DNA from: Lachnospiraceae bacterium MD308
GTDB lineage: Bacteria > Bacillota > Clostridia > Lachnospirales > Lachnospiraceae
DNA: 64,000 nt
Assembly (NCBI GenBank): GCA_010206225.2
Contig: VIQU02000021.1
Location: 16,022 to 80,021, forward strand
Direction of reading: 5' to 3'
The translations under genes and the position numbers were made by a program. The notes under the pieces were generated by a model. That model did no database searches and was not told the DNA's origin. It saw only the letters and a list, made by a program, of their open reading frames with translations. This document shows, one piece after another, positions 53,348 through 63,139 of the stretch. Each line of letters opens with the position of its first letter. Positions within the stretch are counted from its first letter, which is position 1.

Positions 53348-54790
53348 TTAGTATGCTTTGCCCCAGTAAGCCATATGCTTCGCCGGCTTACCGCACCAGA
53401 TACATTTGTCTGAGATCATCTCTTCATCCTCAATCAGACATCTGGTCGCTGCACCGCCTGTCACATATTTTACTTCACCCTCACACTCTGGATCGCCGCA
53501 CCAGCAAGCTTTTACAAAGCCCCTGTTCTGTTTAAACTTCTCTTTCATCTCTTCCAGATCCGTAGCCGCGTCAATATGTGCATTCAGAAAATCCTTAGCC
53601 CTGTTGTACATATCCTGCTGAATCACCTCTAAAATGTCACGAAGCTTTCCTGCGATCTCATCCATCTTAACGATAATCTTCTCACGAGTATCGCGACGCA
53701 CAACAACAACCTGATTGTTCTCAATATCCTTCGGTCCAATCTCGATACGTGTCGGAATACCCAGAATCTCCTGCTCGGCAAATTTCCATCCCGGACTCTT
53801 GTCAGAATCATCAATCTTTACTCTGTATCCGGCTCTCTTAAGCTCATCAAACAGTGCATATGCTCTGTCAAGCACACCTTCTTTATGCTGTGCGATCGGA
53901 ATTACCCGGCACTCAACCGGAGCTACATGCGGCGGCAGAACAAGCCCGTCATCATCACCGTGAACCATGATCAATCCGCCGATACTTCTTGTGGACCAGC
54001 CCCATGAAGTCTCATATACACTCTGAGGCTCATTATTCTTATCAATATATTTAATACCGAATGCATCCGGGAATCCGCTTCCGAAGAAATGGCTCGTCGC
54101 TGACTGCAGCGCCTTGCCGTCATGCATCAGTGCTTCTATCGTATAGGTATCCTGCGCACCTGCAAACTTCTCATGCTCTGCCTTTCTTCCCGATACAAAC
54201 GGAATTGCCAGCGTCTCCCTGTAGCAGTCCTCGTATACATGAAACATTTGGATCGTACGTTCCTCTGCCTCCTCGTATGTTGCATGAATCGTATGTCCTT
54301 CCTGCCATAAGAATTCTCTGGAACGAAGGAACGGTCTTGTTGTCTTCTCCCAGCGCAGTACACTGTTCCACTGATTCCATACCTTCGGAAGATCTCTGTA
54401 GGATTTGACGGTTCTTGCCCATAAGTCACAGAACAGTGTCTCAGATGTCGGGCGGACACATAATCTCTCCTGAAGTCTCTCCATACCGCCGTGTGTTACC
54501 CACGCAACCTCCGGCGCAAACCCCTCCACATGATCTGCCTCTTTCTCAAGAAGGCTCTCTGGAATTAAAAGCGGCAACGATACGTTCTCTACACCTGTCT
54601 CCTTAAAACGCCTGTCCAAATCTGCCTGAATCAACTCCCAGATTGCATACCCGTTAGGCAGATAATTAAGACATCCCTTTACGCTTGAATAATCACATAA
54701 CTCTGCTTCACGCACTACATCTGTGTACCATTGCGCAAAATTTTCATCGCGCGGTGTGATATTTTTTACTAATTTCTTCTCCTTTGCCAT
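53348..54790 (-). CDS. proS: Prolyl-tRNA synthetase, archaeal/eukaryotic type (ProS3)
   Basis: 480-residue class II synthetase without the editing insertion. Motif 2 text RWEKTTRPFLRSREFLWQEGHT and the C-terminal zinc-like domain (CWCGDPECEGE ... CIWCGKPAKHMAYWGKAY) identify the archaeal/eukaryote-like type that ends in Tyr. GAAGGAG lies ahead. Preceded by a proline T-box and followed by cca. Confidence 0.96.
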   Translation of the reverse strand: MAKEKKLVKNITPRDENFAQWYTDVVREAELCDYSSVKGCLNYLPNGYAIWELIQADLDRRFKETGVENVSLPLLIPESLLEKEADHVEGFAPEVAWVTHGGMERLQERLCVRPTSETLFCDLWARTVKSYRDLPKVWNQWNSVLRWEKTTRPFLRSREFLWQEGHTIHATYEEAEERTIQMFHVYEDCYRETLAIPFVSGRKAEHEKFAGAQDTYTIEALMHDGKALQSATSHFFGSGFPDAFGIKYIDKNNEPQSVYETSWGWSTRSIGGLIMVHGDDDGLVLPPHVAPVECRVIPIAQHKEGVLDRAYALFDELKRAGYRVKIDDSDKSPGWKFAEQEILGIPTRIEIGPKDIENNQVVVVRRDTREKIIVKMDEIAGKLRDILEVIQQDMYNRAKDFLNAHIDAATDLEEMKEKFKQNRGFVKACWCGDPECEGEVKYVTGGAATRCLIEDEEMISDKCIWCGKPAKHMAYWGKAY

Positions 54791-54842
54791 GTTTCCTTCT
54801 CCTTCTTTCTTCTTATTATCAATTAAATAATTTTTTCAGGCA

Positions 54843-55075
54843 CAAAAACCGCCGAGATTTCTGCCCCAAAAGGGACCGAAAATCTCGGCGGTACCACCCT
54901 CGTTAACTGCAAACCTTATGCAGTCCTCTCTCTTATCACCATTAACGCTAGTGCCACGCCGCATTTTCACACGGCGGCTCCAAGGCAGGTTCATCACAGT
55001 TCCATACAAGAATCTCTCAGCCGCTGAATTCTCTCTCTGTAGAACTTCATCTGTACTACTATCCCTCTTCATCGC
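54843..55075 (-). promoter_or_regulatory. Proline T-box riboswitch of proS
   Basis: Minus-strand leader with stem-I start GATGAAGAGGG, a specifier loop reading TGATGAA-CCT-GCC (Pro codon CCT at 54989-54987), an AG-bulge stem, and a classic T-box GGGTGGTACCGCC (54900-54888). The 12-bp terminator stem CCGCCGAGATTT / AAATCTCGGCGG (54849-54891) with T5 follows. Uncharged tRNA-Pro should allow read-through to proS and cca. Confidence 0.95.
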
Positions 55076-55176
55076 CAAACCTGCTTTTTGCAACCAACAT
55101 TGCCAGCAGGGATTCAATTAACCGTAATTCTAATTGATAACAAAACATTTGTCAAGTGCTGAATTTTGTTTTCAGC

Positions 55177-57087
55177 CTAAAATTCAAACACAGCAACTCC
55201 ATATGGAGGTAATTCATACGCAAAAGAGAACGGCCTTCCGTCACATTCCTGCTTCACAGCCTTGTAAACCGACGGACGTTCCTTGCCCTCTCCGCCGTAT
55301 TTTACATCGTCGCTGTTCATAATAAGCTTGTATTGCTTTCTCCTTGGAACACCAACACGGTAATCATCTCTCGCCATCGGCGTAAAGTTAATAACAAAAA
55401 GAAGATTTTTCTTCCGATTCTTGGAATGTCTCGCAAAACTGTAGATACTGCGGTAACCATCATCCGCGTTAATCCATTCAAAACCTTCCCAGATCTGCTC
55501 ATCCTGATAAAGCGCCGGATTCTTCTTATACAGGTGAAGAAGGTCCCTCATCCAATTCTGAATTGCCTGATGCTCTTTCTCCGCCAATAAGAACCAGTCA
55601 AGTTCTCTCTCCTCACTCCATTCCCTTAGCTGCGCAAATTCTTGTCCCATGAACAAAAGCTTTTTCCCGGCATGTCCCATCATAAATGCATATCCGGCCT
55701 TCAAGTTCGCGTATTTGTCAAATCCAAGCCCCGGCATCTTATTGAGCATAGAACACTTCAGATGAACCACTTCATCATGGGAAAGCACAAGGATGTATTT
55801 CTCACTGCCCGCATAGCTCATAGCAAAGGTCATCATATGATGGTTATCCTTACGGAAATACGGATCAAGCTTCATATATTCCGTAAAATCATGCATCCAT
55901 CCCATATTCCACTTCAGACTAAAGCCAAGTCCGTCATCCTCTACATCCCCCGTCACTTTCGGCCATGCAGTAGATTCCTCGGCAATCATCATAGCGCCCG
56001 GATTTCTGCCAAGCACAACAGAATTCAAATGCTTGAAGAAATCAATAGCTTCCAGATTCTGGTTGCCGCCATACTTATTGGCAACCCACTGTCCATCCTG
56101 TCTTCCGTAATCCAGATATAATATAGATGCGACTGCATCAACACGAAGTCCGTCAACATGAAACTGCTCGATCCAGAACAATGCGTTCGAAATCAAAAAG
56201 TTTCTTACTTCATTCTTTCCAAAATCAAACACCTTCGTTCCCCAATCGGGATGCTCCCCTTTTCTCGGATCCGCATACTCAAATGTAGGTGTGCCGTCAA
56301 AATCAGCAAGTCCGTGCGCGTCTCTCGGGAAATGCGCCGGAACCCAGTCAAGAATTACGCCAATCTTATTGCGGTGCAAATAATTAACCATCCACGCGAA
56401 ATCCTGAGGCGTTCCATATCTGGAAGTCGGCGCATAGTAACCAGTCACCTGATATCCCCAGGAACCGTCAAAAGGATGCTCCGCAATACCGATCAGTTCA
56501 ATATGAGTATAACCCATATCTTTCACATATTTTGCAACTTCCTTTCCAAACTCACGATAGGTATAAAATCCTTCATCCTCCCGTCCCGGATGCTTTTTCC
56601 ACGAACCAATATGCACCTCATAGACAGATATCGGCTTTTGCATGTGGTTCCATTTCTTTCTCTTCTCCATCCACTCCGAGTCCGTCCACTTCAAATTACT
56701 GATATCTGCTATCTTAGACGCTGTTCCCGGTCGAAGTTCCGCATGATTCGCAAATGGATCTGCTTTAAACGCATAATCTCCCGTATGTGTCTGAATACAA
56801 TATTTGTACATATCATATTCCTTTACTCCCGGAACAAAACAAGTAAAAATCCCTACAGATTCTTGACGCTCCATCGGATTCGCCTCTATGTCCCATTCAT
56901 TAAATTCGCCAATGACTGATACCGACTTTGCATGCGGCGCCCATACAGCAAAATACACTCCTTCCTTTTTGCCCTTTTTTACTTTGTGCGCACCCAGTTT
57001 CTTATAAATCTCATAATGATTACCCTGTCCGAAAAGATACTGATCAAGTTCACTGATTTCATATGCTTTCTTTTTCTTTTCTGCCAT
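55177..57087 (-). CDS. glgB: 1,4-alpha-glucan branching enzyme
   Basis: 636-residue GH13 enzyme: N-terminal CBM48 (about 25-125), barrel with region I DWVPAHFP, nucleophile Asp in DGLRVDAVASI (about 318), acid/base Glu in MIAEESTAWP (about 366), stabiliser Asp in LSHDEVVH, and C-terminal PPYGVAVFEF. It makes alpha-1,6 branches in glycogen. No glgA or glgC is in the window, so the glucan-making genes are split. Confidence 0.96.
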   Translation of the reverse strand: MAEKKKKAYEISELDQYLFGQGNHYEIYKKLGAHKVKKGKKEGVYFAVWAPHAKSVSVIGEFNEWDIEANPMERQESVGIFTCFVPGVKEYDMYKYCIQTHTGDYAFKADPFANHAELRPGTASKIADISNLKWTDSEWMEKRKKWNHMQKPISVYEVHIGSWKKHPGREDEGFYTYREFGKEVAKYVKDMGYTHIELIGIAEHPFDGSWGYQVTGYYAPTSRYGTPQDFAWMVNYLHRNKIGVILDWVPAHFPRDAHGLADFDGTPTFEYADPRKGEHPDWGTKVFDFGKNEVRNFLISNALFWIEQFHVDGLRVDAVASILYLDYGRQDGQWVANKYGGNQNLEAIDFFKHLNSVVLGRNPGAMMIAEESTAWPKVTGDVEDDGLGFSLKWNMGWMHDFTEYMKLDPYFRKDNHHMMTFAMSYAGSEKYILVLSHDEVVHLKCSMLNKMPGLGFDKYANLKAGYAFMMGHAGKKLLFMGQEFAQLREWSEERELDWFLLAEKEHQAIQNWMRDLLHLYKKNPALYQDEQIWEGFEWINADDGYRSIYSFARHSKNRKKNLLFVINFTPMARDDYRVGVPRRKQYKLIMNSDDVKYGGEGKERPSVYKAVKQECDGRPFSFAYELPPYGVAVFEF

Positions 57088-57195
57088 ATTCGTACCCTCT
57101 CTTGCTATGTTTATTTATAATATTATTATACCCCCCATAGCCGCAAAAAGAAAGAGTTTTGGCAAATATAGTCCACCAAAACCCTTTTTTAACCT

Positions 57196-60100
57196 TTATA
57201 TTTTGAAATCTTCTTCCTTCAAGATAATCCTGTCAGAATCATCCGTACCTTTCCCGAATACCCGACGTGCCAGATGCTTTACATTCACCCTCTGAGAATG
57301 GGAGATCGCTTCATCCATAATATCTTTTACTTCCGCAACCGACACAGCATGATCTTCTCTCTGCATCACATCAATCCGGCTGTACAATGCCAGAATCCCC
57401 ATCTCATCCAGCTTGTATCCATTCTCCTTCGCGTACGTCTGACCAAAAGTTACCAACTCGTCATTGATGAAAATAGGCAGCTCCAGTTTTGAGGTAAACT
57501 TCTTCTTAAAGTCAGGATTGGCTGTCAGTATTTTCTCTAATGGCTTCCTCTGGTCCTCAAGTACAAACAGCATCTCGCCAGTCTTTCTCTCCATCAGGTG
57601 GTTAAGCTCCTTTACCGTTCTGGAATTCAGCTTTCCGGCCTTCTCTACGATAATCGCGCCGCCTTTAAGCTTTTGAATGATATTAGGCAGCTCCTTCTTA
57701 TTCAAAGACTCACCTGTAACAATCGCCACCTTGCCCTGCTTCAGGTTCCTCTGCTTCTGTATCGCCTTAACAATATCTACGGCAAGAACTGTCTTTCCTG
57801 AGCCTTTTCTTCCGATGACAAGAATATTTCCAGTCTTTGACGTCCCTTCTCTCTGAGCCCTGCGGTCATTATCAAGCGCATCTACAATCTGTTCACTCAT
57901 ACCGCGAACCGGCACAAAATAGGAGAACAGTTTCTTCTGCTCTTCCGTAAGCCCTGCTTTCAAGCCTATTTCGCTGGTCGCACTTAAGTCGTAACGTCCC
58001 GTTACAACAAAGCCCGTATCAAATGGAACTCCTCCTCCGCCCTTTGCTTTCTTAAAACGCTTTTGAATCTCCTCCTCGGATGGCTCTTCAATCTCAAGAG
58101 AAACCTCTTCTTCTAATTCTTCTTCATCAAAGTCCTCTTCATTAAAGTCGTCCTCCGACGGCTCTTCTTCCTCAAATTCATCCTCATCGAATTCTTCCTC
58201 TTCCGACTCAAAATCTTCTTCGTCAAAGTCGTCCTCGTCAAAGTCTTCTTCGTCTTCTATAAAATCGTCTTCGTCAAAGTCTTCTTCGAAGCTATCCTCA
58301 TCGAACTCATCTTCCTCCTCTATGAACTCATCTTCCTCGAACTCTTCCTCTTCCGATTCTTCCTCTATGAATTCACCTTCTTCGAACTCATCTTCCTCCT
58401 CTATGAACTCATCTTCCTCGAACTCTTCCTCTTCCGATTCTTCTTCTATGAATTCATCTTCCTCGAACTCTTCCTCTTCCGATTCTTCTTCTATGAATTC
58501 ATCCTCTTCGAACTCTTCCTCTTCCGGTTCTTCTTCTATGAATTCATCTTCCTCGAACTCTTCCTCTTCCGGTTCTTCTTCTATGAATTCATCCTCTTCG
58601 AACTCTTCCTCTTCCGGTTCTTCTTCTATGAATTCATCCTCTTCGAACTCTTCCTCCTCCGATTCATCCTCTATGAATTCATCTTCCTCTGCTGGTTCTT
58701 CTTCATCAAGTTCCCCATCCAGCGGTTCCTCTTCAAATGGTTCTATCGGCTCTAACTTTGCAAAGTCTTCTGTGATACCCTCTAACAATCCCTCTGCCTC
58801 AAAATCATCTGATTCCGCCATATCCTCTTTCTGAGGCGCAGAAGTTCCGGCAACTCTGTTTTCAAGCTGCTCCACCAACTCCAAGATATCATCAGGAAGT
58901 TTCTGTGTCTTCTCCTCCAATATATTTTTCTTAGTTTTTTTCGCCTTAGGCCCATTCCCTGCCGATGTTTTCATCGCTTTTTGTGCTGCAGATGCTTTAG
59001 CCTCTTTTTTCGCTTCTTCCTCAGCCGCCTTCTTTCTTGCCTCCTCGGCTTTCTTTGCTTCTTCCTCGGCTTTTCTTCTCGCTTCCTCAGCTCTCTTTGC
59101 TTCTTCCTCGGCTTTCCTTCTTGCTTCCTCCTCTGCCGCCCTCTTCTTTGCTTCTTCCTCCGCTTTTCTCTTCGCTTCCTCTTCCGCTTTTTTTCTGGCC
59201 TCTTCTTCCGCTTTTCTTGCCGCTTCTTCTGCCGCCTTCCTTGACGCTTCCTTACGCTTTTCCGCCTCCCGGCGTTCTTTCTTTAATCTCTCTTTATCTT
59301 CTGCTTTCTGCTTTTCAATGGCATTAGCATTTACCTTCTGCTTCTCCTCCCATTCCTGAAGAATATCCTCTATCTTCATCTGGCCGTTAATCTTAAGCTC
59401 CTCATCCCTGTCGGCCATTGCTTTTTCTTCCTTATTCAGCCCTGCTGCCATCGCAACACCGCTTGCCAGCGCTTCCTCAAGCGTCGCTCCTGTCACAATT
59501 CTGGTAATTGGAGCACGAGGTTTTTTCTTTACTTCTTCCGGTTCTTCTTCCTTTGGCAAAGCTTTTGCGGCTTCCTCTGCAAGAGCCGCTGTCTGCCCGT
59601 CATTCTCTTCTTCCGGCTCATTCTTTTCTTTTAAAGTTTCTGATTTTTGTACATCCTCCTCTGCCGGCTCCGATTCACTCTCATCCATTTTATTATCCTC
59701 TTCATTATCTTCTTCATCGTTGTCATCCTGTCCGGGAATTACGATATCCTTCGTCTTCTTACCAGTATGCTTATCATACTTCTCCTGTTGGAGGGGCGTG
59801 AGAGGCTTATACTTCATCTTAAGCTCCATCGCAAGATAGACATACTTCCCCTCACTGAACCACAAGATCAAATCATCGCATTCCTCCAGACATTCCCTCA
59901 CCATGCCAGCCTCATGATACAGCTTCGCCAGTTCATACGCCCACTTTTCAATATATTCTGCCTTCTTAAATTCTTCAAGAGCTGCAATCTGCTCCTCAAG
60001 AGGCGCCTTCTGCACCTTCAAAATCCTGTATTTCAAGATATACTGGTTCGGATCCTTCGGTGCCAGCTTAATAAACTCTTCATAACAATCAGAAGCTTCC

Positions 60101-60381
60101 TCCGGATCATTAACCTTAAGCGCCAAAGCTGCAAGCCGATAGACAATCTTCCTGCTCCCTGGAGAACGGTCAAATGCCATCAACAAAATATCACGGCTCT
60201 TTTGAAATTCTCCACAGTATTCATAAGCTTCACTGACAGTATTTAACATAGACACACTCTTTACCCTGCGCCAATCAATCGTATCTGCAATTTCCATCGC
60301 TTTCCGATACTGCTTTTTCTCCGAATATTCAAGGAGCTGTTCTGTTTTTACCCTATATTCATATTTATCCAAATTCCTCAC
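57196..60381 (-). CDS. Multi-domain TPR, coiled-coil, acidic-repeat and P-loop ATPase protein
   Basis: 1061 residues. About 1-200 is a TPR-like helical array (GEFQKSRDILLMAFDRSPGSRKIVYRLA). About 210-310 is acidic. About 340-490 is an Ala/Lys/Glu-rich coiled coil of EEARRKAEEEAK type. About 560-700 is an acidic tandem repeat of 15 residues (FEEDEFIEEEPEEEE type, eight or so copies). About 770-1061 carries a P-loop ATPase: VIGRKGSGKTVLAVDIV (about 850), a Walker-B-like GAIIVEKAGKL, and FVLEDQRKPLEKIL, resembling CbxX/CfxQ-like AAA proteins. No signal or TM, so cytoplasmic. I know no matching described protein. It is possibly linked to spore or envelope structure, but this is not shown. Confidence 0.8.
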   Translation of the reverse strand: MRNLDKYEYRVKTEQLLEYSEKKQYRKAMEIADTIDWRRVKSVSMLNTVSEAYEYCGEFQKSRDILLMAFDRSPGSRKIVYRLAALALKVNDPEEASDCYEEFIKLAPKDPNQYILKYRILKVQKAPLEEQIAALEEFKKAEYIEKWAYELAKLYHEAGMVRECLEECDDLILWFSEGKYVYLAMELKMKYKPLTPLQQEKYDKHTGKKTKDIVIPGQDDNDEEDNEEDNKMDESESEPAEEDVQKSETLKEKNEPEEENDGQTAALAEEAAKALPKEEEPEEVKKKPRAPITRIVTGATLEEALASGVAMAAGLNKEEKAMADRDEELKINGQMKIEDILQEWEEKQKVNANAIEKQKAEDKERLKKERREAEKRKEASRKAAEEAARKAEEEARKKAEEEAKRKAEEEAKKRAAEEEARRKAEEEAKRAEEARRKAEEEAKKAEEARKKAAEEEAKKEAKASAAQKAMKTSAGNGPKAKKTKKNILEEKTQKLPDDILELVEQLENRVAGTSAPQKEDMAESDDFEAEGLLEGITEDFAKLEPIEPFEEEPLDGELDEEEPAEEDEFIEDESEEEEFEEDEFIEEEPEEEEFEEDEFIEEEPEEEEFEEDEFIEEEPEEEEFEEDEFIEEESEEEEFEEDEFIEEESEEEEFEEDEFIEEEDEFEEGEFIEEESEEEEFEEDEFIEEEDEFDEDSFEEDFDEDDFIEDEEDFDEDDFDEEDFESEEEEFDEDEFEEEEPSEDDFNEEDFDEEELEEEVSLEIEEPSEEEIQKRFKKAKGGGGVPFDTGFVVTGRYDLSATSEIGLKAGLTEEQKKLFSYFVPVRGMSEQIVDALDNDRRAQREGTSKTGNILVIGRKGSGKTVLAVDIVKAIQKQRNLKQGKVAIVTGESLNKKELPNIIQKLKGGAIIVEKAGKLNSRTVKELNHLMERKTGEMLFVLEDQRKPLEKILTANPDFKKKFTSKLELPIFINDELVTFGQTYAKENGYKLDEMGILALYSRIDVMQREDHAVSVAEVKDIMDEAISHSQRVNVKHLARRVFGKGTDDSDRIILKEEDFKI
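58322..58690. repeat. 45-bp coding tandem repeat (acidic 15-residue unit)
   Basis: About eight tandem copies of a 45-base unit with the + strand core TCTTCCTCGAACTCTTCCTC; single-base variation at fixed positions (TCCGGT vs TCCGAT, CTTCCT vs CTCTTC) shows recent duplication. They lie in frame and give the 15-residue EEEFEEDEFIEEEPE-type unit of the multi-domain protein on the minus strand. Copy number is expected to vary between strains. Confidence 0.9.
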
Positions 60382-60568
60382 CTCAAAATGTATCTTTCAT
60401 ATACTCTTATTGTTAAAATCGTTGCTATTAGTGTATCATAAGGCTCCCGCAATGTCAAAATATACACTTAATTAATGTTAAATTATTGTTACAATTTAGC
60501 GGCAATTAACATTTACGTAATGGTCTAAAGCATATATGACTGAACCACCATAAGTTCTTAACGGCAAA

Positions 60569-60606
60569 ACAGCCATCGGAATGCTTTACTCCGACGGCTG
60601 TTATCT
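60569..60606. terminator. Stem-loop, probable bidirectional terminator
   Basis: ACAGCCATCGGA (60569-60580) pairs with TCCGACGGCTGT (60590-60601) with one mismatch, flanked by a T-run on the plus strand (TATCTTTTT) and by TTTT on the minus strand. It could end the small gene at 60636-60884. Confidence 0.7.
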
Positions 60607-60635
60607 TTTTATATTTAGTTTAATTTGTTTCTATC

Positions 60636-60884
60636 TTATAATTCGGAGGAATCATCTGGATTAACCGTTCCCAAATCTTTAACCATATCTATGTGGCATC
60701 CTCTTTCAATATGTCTGCAGATTACAAATCCTTACTTTCTACCCGGCTTTTACTTCTCCGAATTCTCACTTTTCATTCTATATCCGGCTTATCTCAAAAC
60801 ACTTAGGTTCAGGCTTATTCCTTGGGAACTTCCATCTGCCGCACCACTAACATATTGAACTATTGTCTCTTTCACTGTGTCCAT
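60636..60884 (-). pseudogene. Small frame with three in-frame TAA codons, probable decayed gene
   Basis: AAGGAGG is 8 bases before an ATG at 60884. The frame reads MDTVKETIVQYVSGAADGSS and stops at TAA (60791-60789), but the same frame continues through two more TAA codons to a final TAA at 60638-60636, giving 82 codons in one register with readable text such as GFVICRHIERGCHIDMVKD and GTVNPDDSSEL near the end. One uninterrupted reading frame with three stops suggests a recently inactivated gene. The first 31 codons alone could still be translated. Family unknown. Confidence 0.5.
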
Positions 60885-61068
60885 TGGAGTAAGCCTCCTT
60901 CCTTTTATATTTAAAAGATTACTTTCTCTCTTTTGTTGTCATTATAATATCACCATCCCCCTCATTTGTCAATACTTTTTTTGATTTATTTTTTATTTTT
61001 TTGTTCTTTATATCGCTCATAAATAAATTGTCTGAATTTTATATATTTTTCTTTCAATTCGCACAATA

Positions 61069-63123
61069 CTATAGAATCAAATCTTCTGTCTTCTTATAAT
61101 CTTTAAGAGAATAAGCCTCTATCACATTTCCGCATACAACATACAGCGTTTCTTCGATATAAACACCTCTGGCGCCTCTCCCGGAACGCCCATTGATCTC
61201 CTCGGACATATTACATTTAAATCCGGTCTTTTCATCATAGCCGAAAAGATAATATCGTTCTCCGCCCTCCGTATTTCCGGCAAATCCAATGATATTCCTG
61301 TCCGCATCGATAAGCGCTGCCTTATAATCGTAGGACACATCCGTACTGTATACATTTTTCAGCACAAGCTTGTGCTCCTCCTTCACGTCCGTATTATCGG
61401 AAATATCGAACATGCTGAGCTTCACACCGTCTGTGACCTGCGCTTCCTCCTCTACATTCATCCCGATTCCAAGAAGTTTGCCTTCTCCGTAAAAATGCAG
61501 GTAATCTGAAAATCCGGGTATTTTAAGTTTACCTAAAATCTTCGGCTTCTCAGGATTCGACAAATCCACACTGAACAAAGGATCTGTCTCACGGAATGTC
61601 ACAAAATATCCCGTATCTCCAAGAAATCTCGCCGAATAAACCCTCTCATCCTTCGCAAGCTTCTTAATCGAGCCGATCGTCTTAAGCTTTTCGTCCAGTA
61701 CATAGACAGAGTTCGTCTCCCCGACCGTCGCTACGATACGAAGATTTCTTTTGTATTCATCAATGGAAAATGAATCATTGATATACCCTTTGATACTGCC
61801 CTGTACCGCAGATGACAGCTTTCCATCTTTGTAGCCTATTTTACGGATTACTGTCTTTTCTGCTTCTCCGTCATCATTCCATTTTGTCTCATAATAATAG
61901 ATGTTTTCATTGCTCACATACAGCTCGCCGCCGTCAGTAAAAATCGCCTTGCTGTCCGCCGTCTCCGATGGTTTTTCGATGTCTACTGCCGTGACAACCT
62001 CATACATACTTCCGCACCCAAAAGGCGGAAGGCTGATATCTTTTTCCCGTATCAGACTATCATTTATCATTGGGATAAATGTCCGCGGCTGATTCCCGTC
62101 AACCCGATTTCCAACACTGTAATTGCTGAACAGATACAGGTATCCTCCCGCCATTCTGGAAGAGCTGTAATATCCGCTCTGGGTAACGCTTCCTGACTTT
62201 TTCGGCTTCCTCGGATCTATGATATCATAGGTCACTGCCTCGGTTTTTTCCGCAGTCTCTTCCCCATTACCCAAAAAGACATGATCTTCCTCATAAACCG
62301 CTTCTGACGACTCTTCCCGAACAACCGTTTCCGTCTCATAAACACCGGTAATATAGACCAGCTTATTCTTTTCCGGCAAAAGATAGAATTCCTCTATCCT
62401 TCTGTCTTTCTCTGCCTTGATCCTGCTAATCTCTTTCAAAGAGCCCTTTGTATCTACAATAGATATCTGTTCTTTGTTTTCCTTCAGTACATATAGGTAC
62501 CTTCCGTCTGTCTTTACAATATCGCCCTCATCTACTCCCTCCTGACGTACATTCGTTTCTGAATAATCGCCGCCGGCGCTTTTAGCGCTTCCGGTATCCG
62601 AAGCAGCTACGGCCATATCCTCCGCAACGCTCTCTTTTTGCATCGTTCCCGACGTTAACGCTTCGGTGGTTTTCGACTCCGCCTCAAAATATCTCATCTC
62701 GTCGCTCTTCTGCATGTCAAGCTTTGCTTTGATATAGGAATAAACTTTTTTATAATCGTCCGCCTTTCCGTTGTCCTCTTCTGTATTTTCACTTTTTGCC
62801 GTACTGGAAGATTCTTCTCCCGCTGCGGTAGCATTGCTTTCATCCTCCGCTGCTTTCTCTGCCGTCTTTGCCGCACTCTTATTCACATTTCCGGAATCAG
62901 GACCTCTGCCGACATTTCCTGCGATCCCAATTCCTGCAGCCAGTACTAGACAGGCCGCCAGCAGACCGCCGATACGATATAGATTGGTACGTGTGATACC
63001 GCTCTTCTTTCCTTTATCCTCTAAAAGCATTTCAATCTTCTCTGGCATAAGGCTCTCCGGCACTTTTACATCTTTCGTCTTCTCTTCTATTTTTTCCAGA
63101 ATTTCCTGTTCTCTTTTTTCCAT
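61069..63123 (-). CDS. Beta-propeller membrane protein, likely anti-sigma factor
   Basis: 684 residues: cytoplasmic N-terminal helices (about 1-45, KTKDVKVPESLMPEKIEMLL) like the sigma-binding region of anti-sigma factors, one TM (about 53-75, GGLLAACLVLAAGIGIAG), an S/A/E-rich linker (about 80-130), then an extracellular propeller-type domain (SETNVRQEGVDEGDIVKTDGRYLYVLKE, then repeated blades such as RDTGYFVTFRETDPLFSVDLSNPEKPKILGK). The family is the C-terminal beta-propeller domain group (PF09826-like). The start at 63123 follows AAAGGGG. It lies 16 bases downstream of an ECF sigma gene, the usual sigma/anti-sigma pairing. Confidence 0.85.
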   Translation of the reverse strand: MEKREQEILEKIEEKTKDVKVPESLMPEKIEMLLEDKGKKSGITRTNLYRIGGLLAACLVLAAGIGIAGNVGRGPDSGNVNKSAAKTAEKAAEDESNATAAGEESSSTAKSENTEEDNGKADDYKKVYSYIKAKLDMQKSDEMRYFEAESKTTEALTSGTMQKESVAEDMAVAASDTGSAKSAGGDYSETNVRQEGVDEGDIVKTDGRYLYVLKENKEQISIVDTKGSLKEISRIKAEKDRRIEEFYLLPEKNKLVYITGVYETETVVREESSEAVYEEDHVFLGNGEETAEKTEAVTYDIIDPRKPKKSGSVTQSGYYSSSRMAGGYLYLFSNYSVGNRVDGNQPRTFIPMINDSLIREKDISLPPFGCGSMYEVVTAVDIEKPSETADSKAIFTDGGELYVSNENIYYYETKWNDDGEAEKTVIRKIGYKDGKLSSAVQGSIKGYINDSFSIDEYKRNLRIVATVGETNSVYVLDEKLKTIGSIKKLAKDERVYSARFLGDTGYFVTFRETDPLFSVDLSNPEKPKILGKLKIPGFSDYLHFYGEGKLLGIGMNVEEEAQVTDGVKLSMFDISDNTDVKEEHKLVLKNVYSTDVSYDYKAALIDADRNIIGFAGNTEGGERYYLFGYDEKTGFKCNMSEEINGRSGRGARGVYIEETLYVVCGNVIEAYSLKDYKKTEDLIL

Positions 63124-63139
63124 AAAAACGCCCCTTTCT

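Larger units (their letters stand above)
60382..61068. other. Gene-poor interval between two minus-strand genes
   Basis: About 690 bases. It contains the AT-rich promoter area of the multi-domain gene (60382-60560), a stem-loop (60569-60601), the decayed small gene (60636-60884) and an AT-rich stretch (60900-61068). I see no further gene, tRNA or repeat. Confidence 0.6.

Noticed and set aside
54836..55117. Minus-strand 93-codon frame upstream of proS
   Set aside because: This sequence is the proline T-box; its base pairing and specifier explain it fully.
58322..58690. CRISPR array
   Set aside because: Units are contiguous and in frame, without unique spacers.
58322..58834. Long plus-strand frame rich in Ser/Asn opposite the acidic repeats
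   Set aside because: It is the antisense reading of the GAA/GAG-rich repeats of the minus-strand gene; low-complexity composition keeps all frames open.
59037..59327. Leu/Pro-rich plus-strand frame opposite the coiled coil
   Set aside because: Antisense shadow of the AEEEAKRK coiled-coil codons, without a ribosome site.
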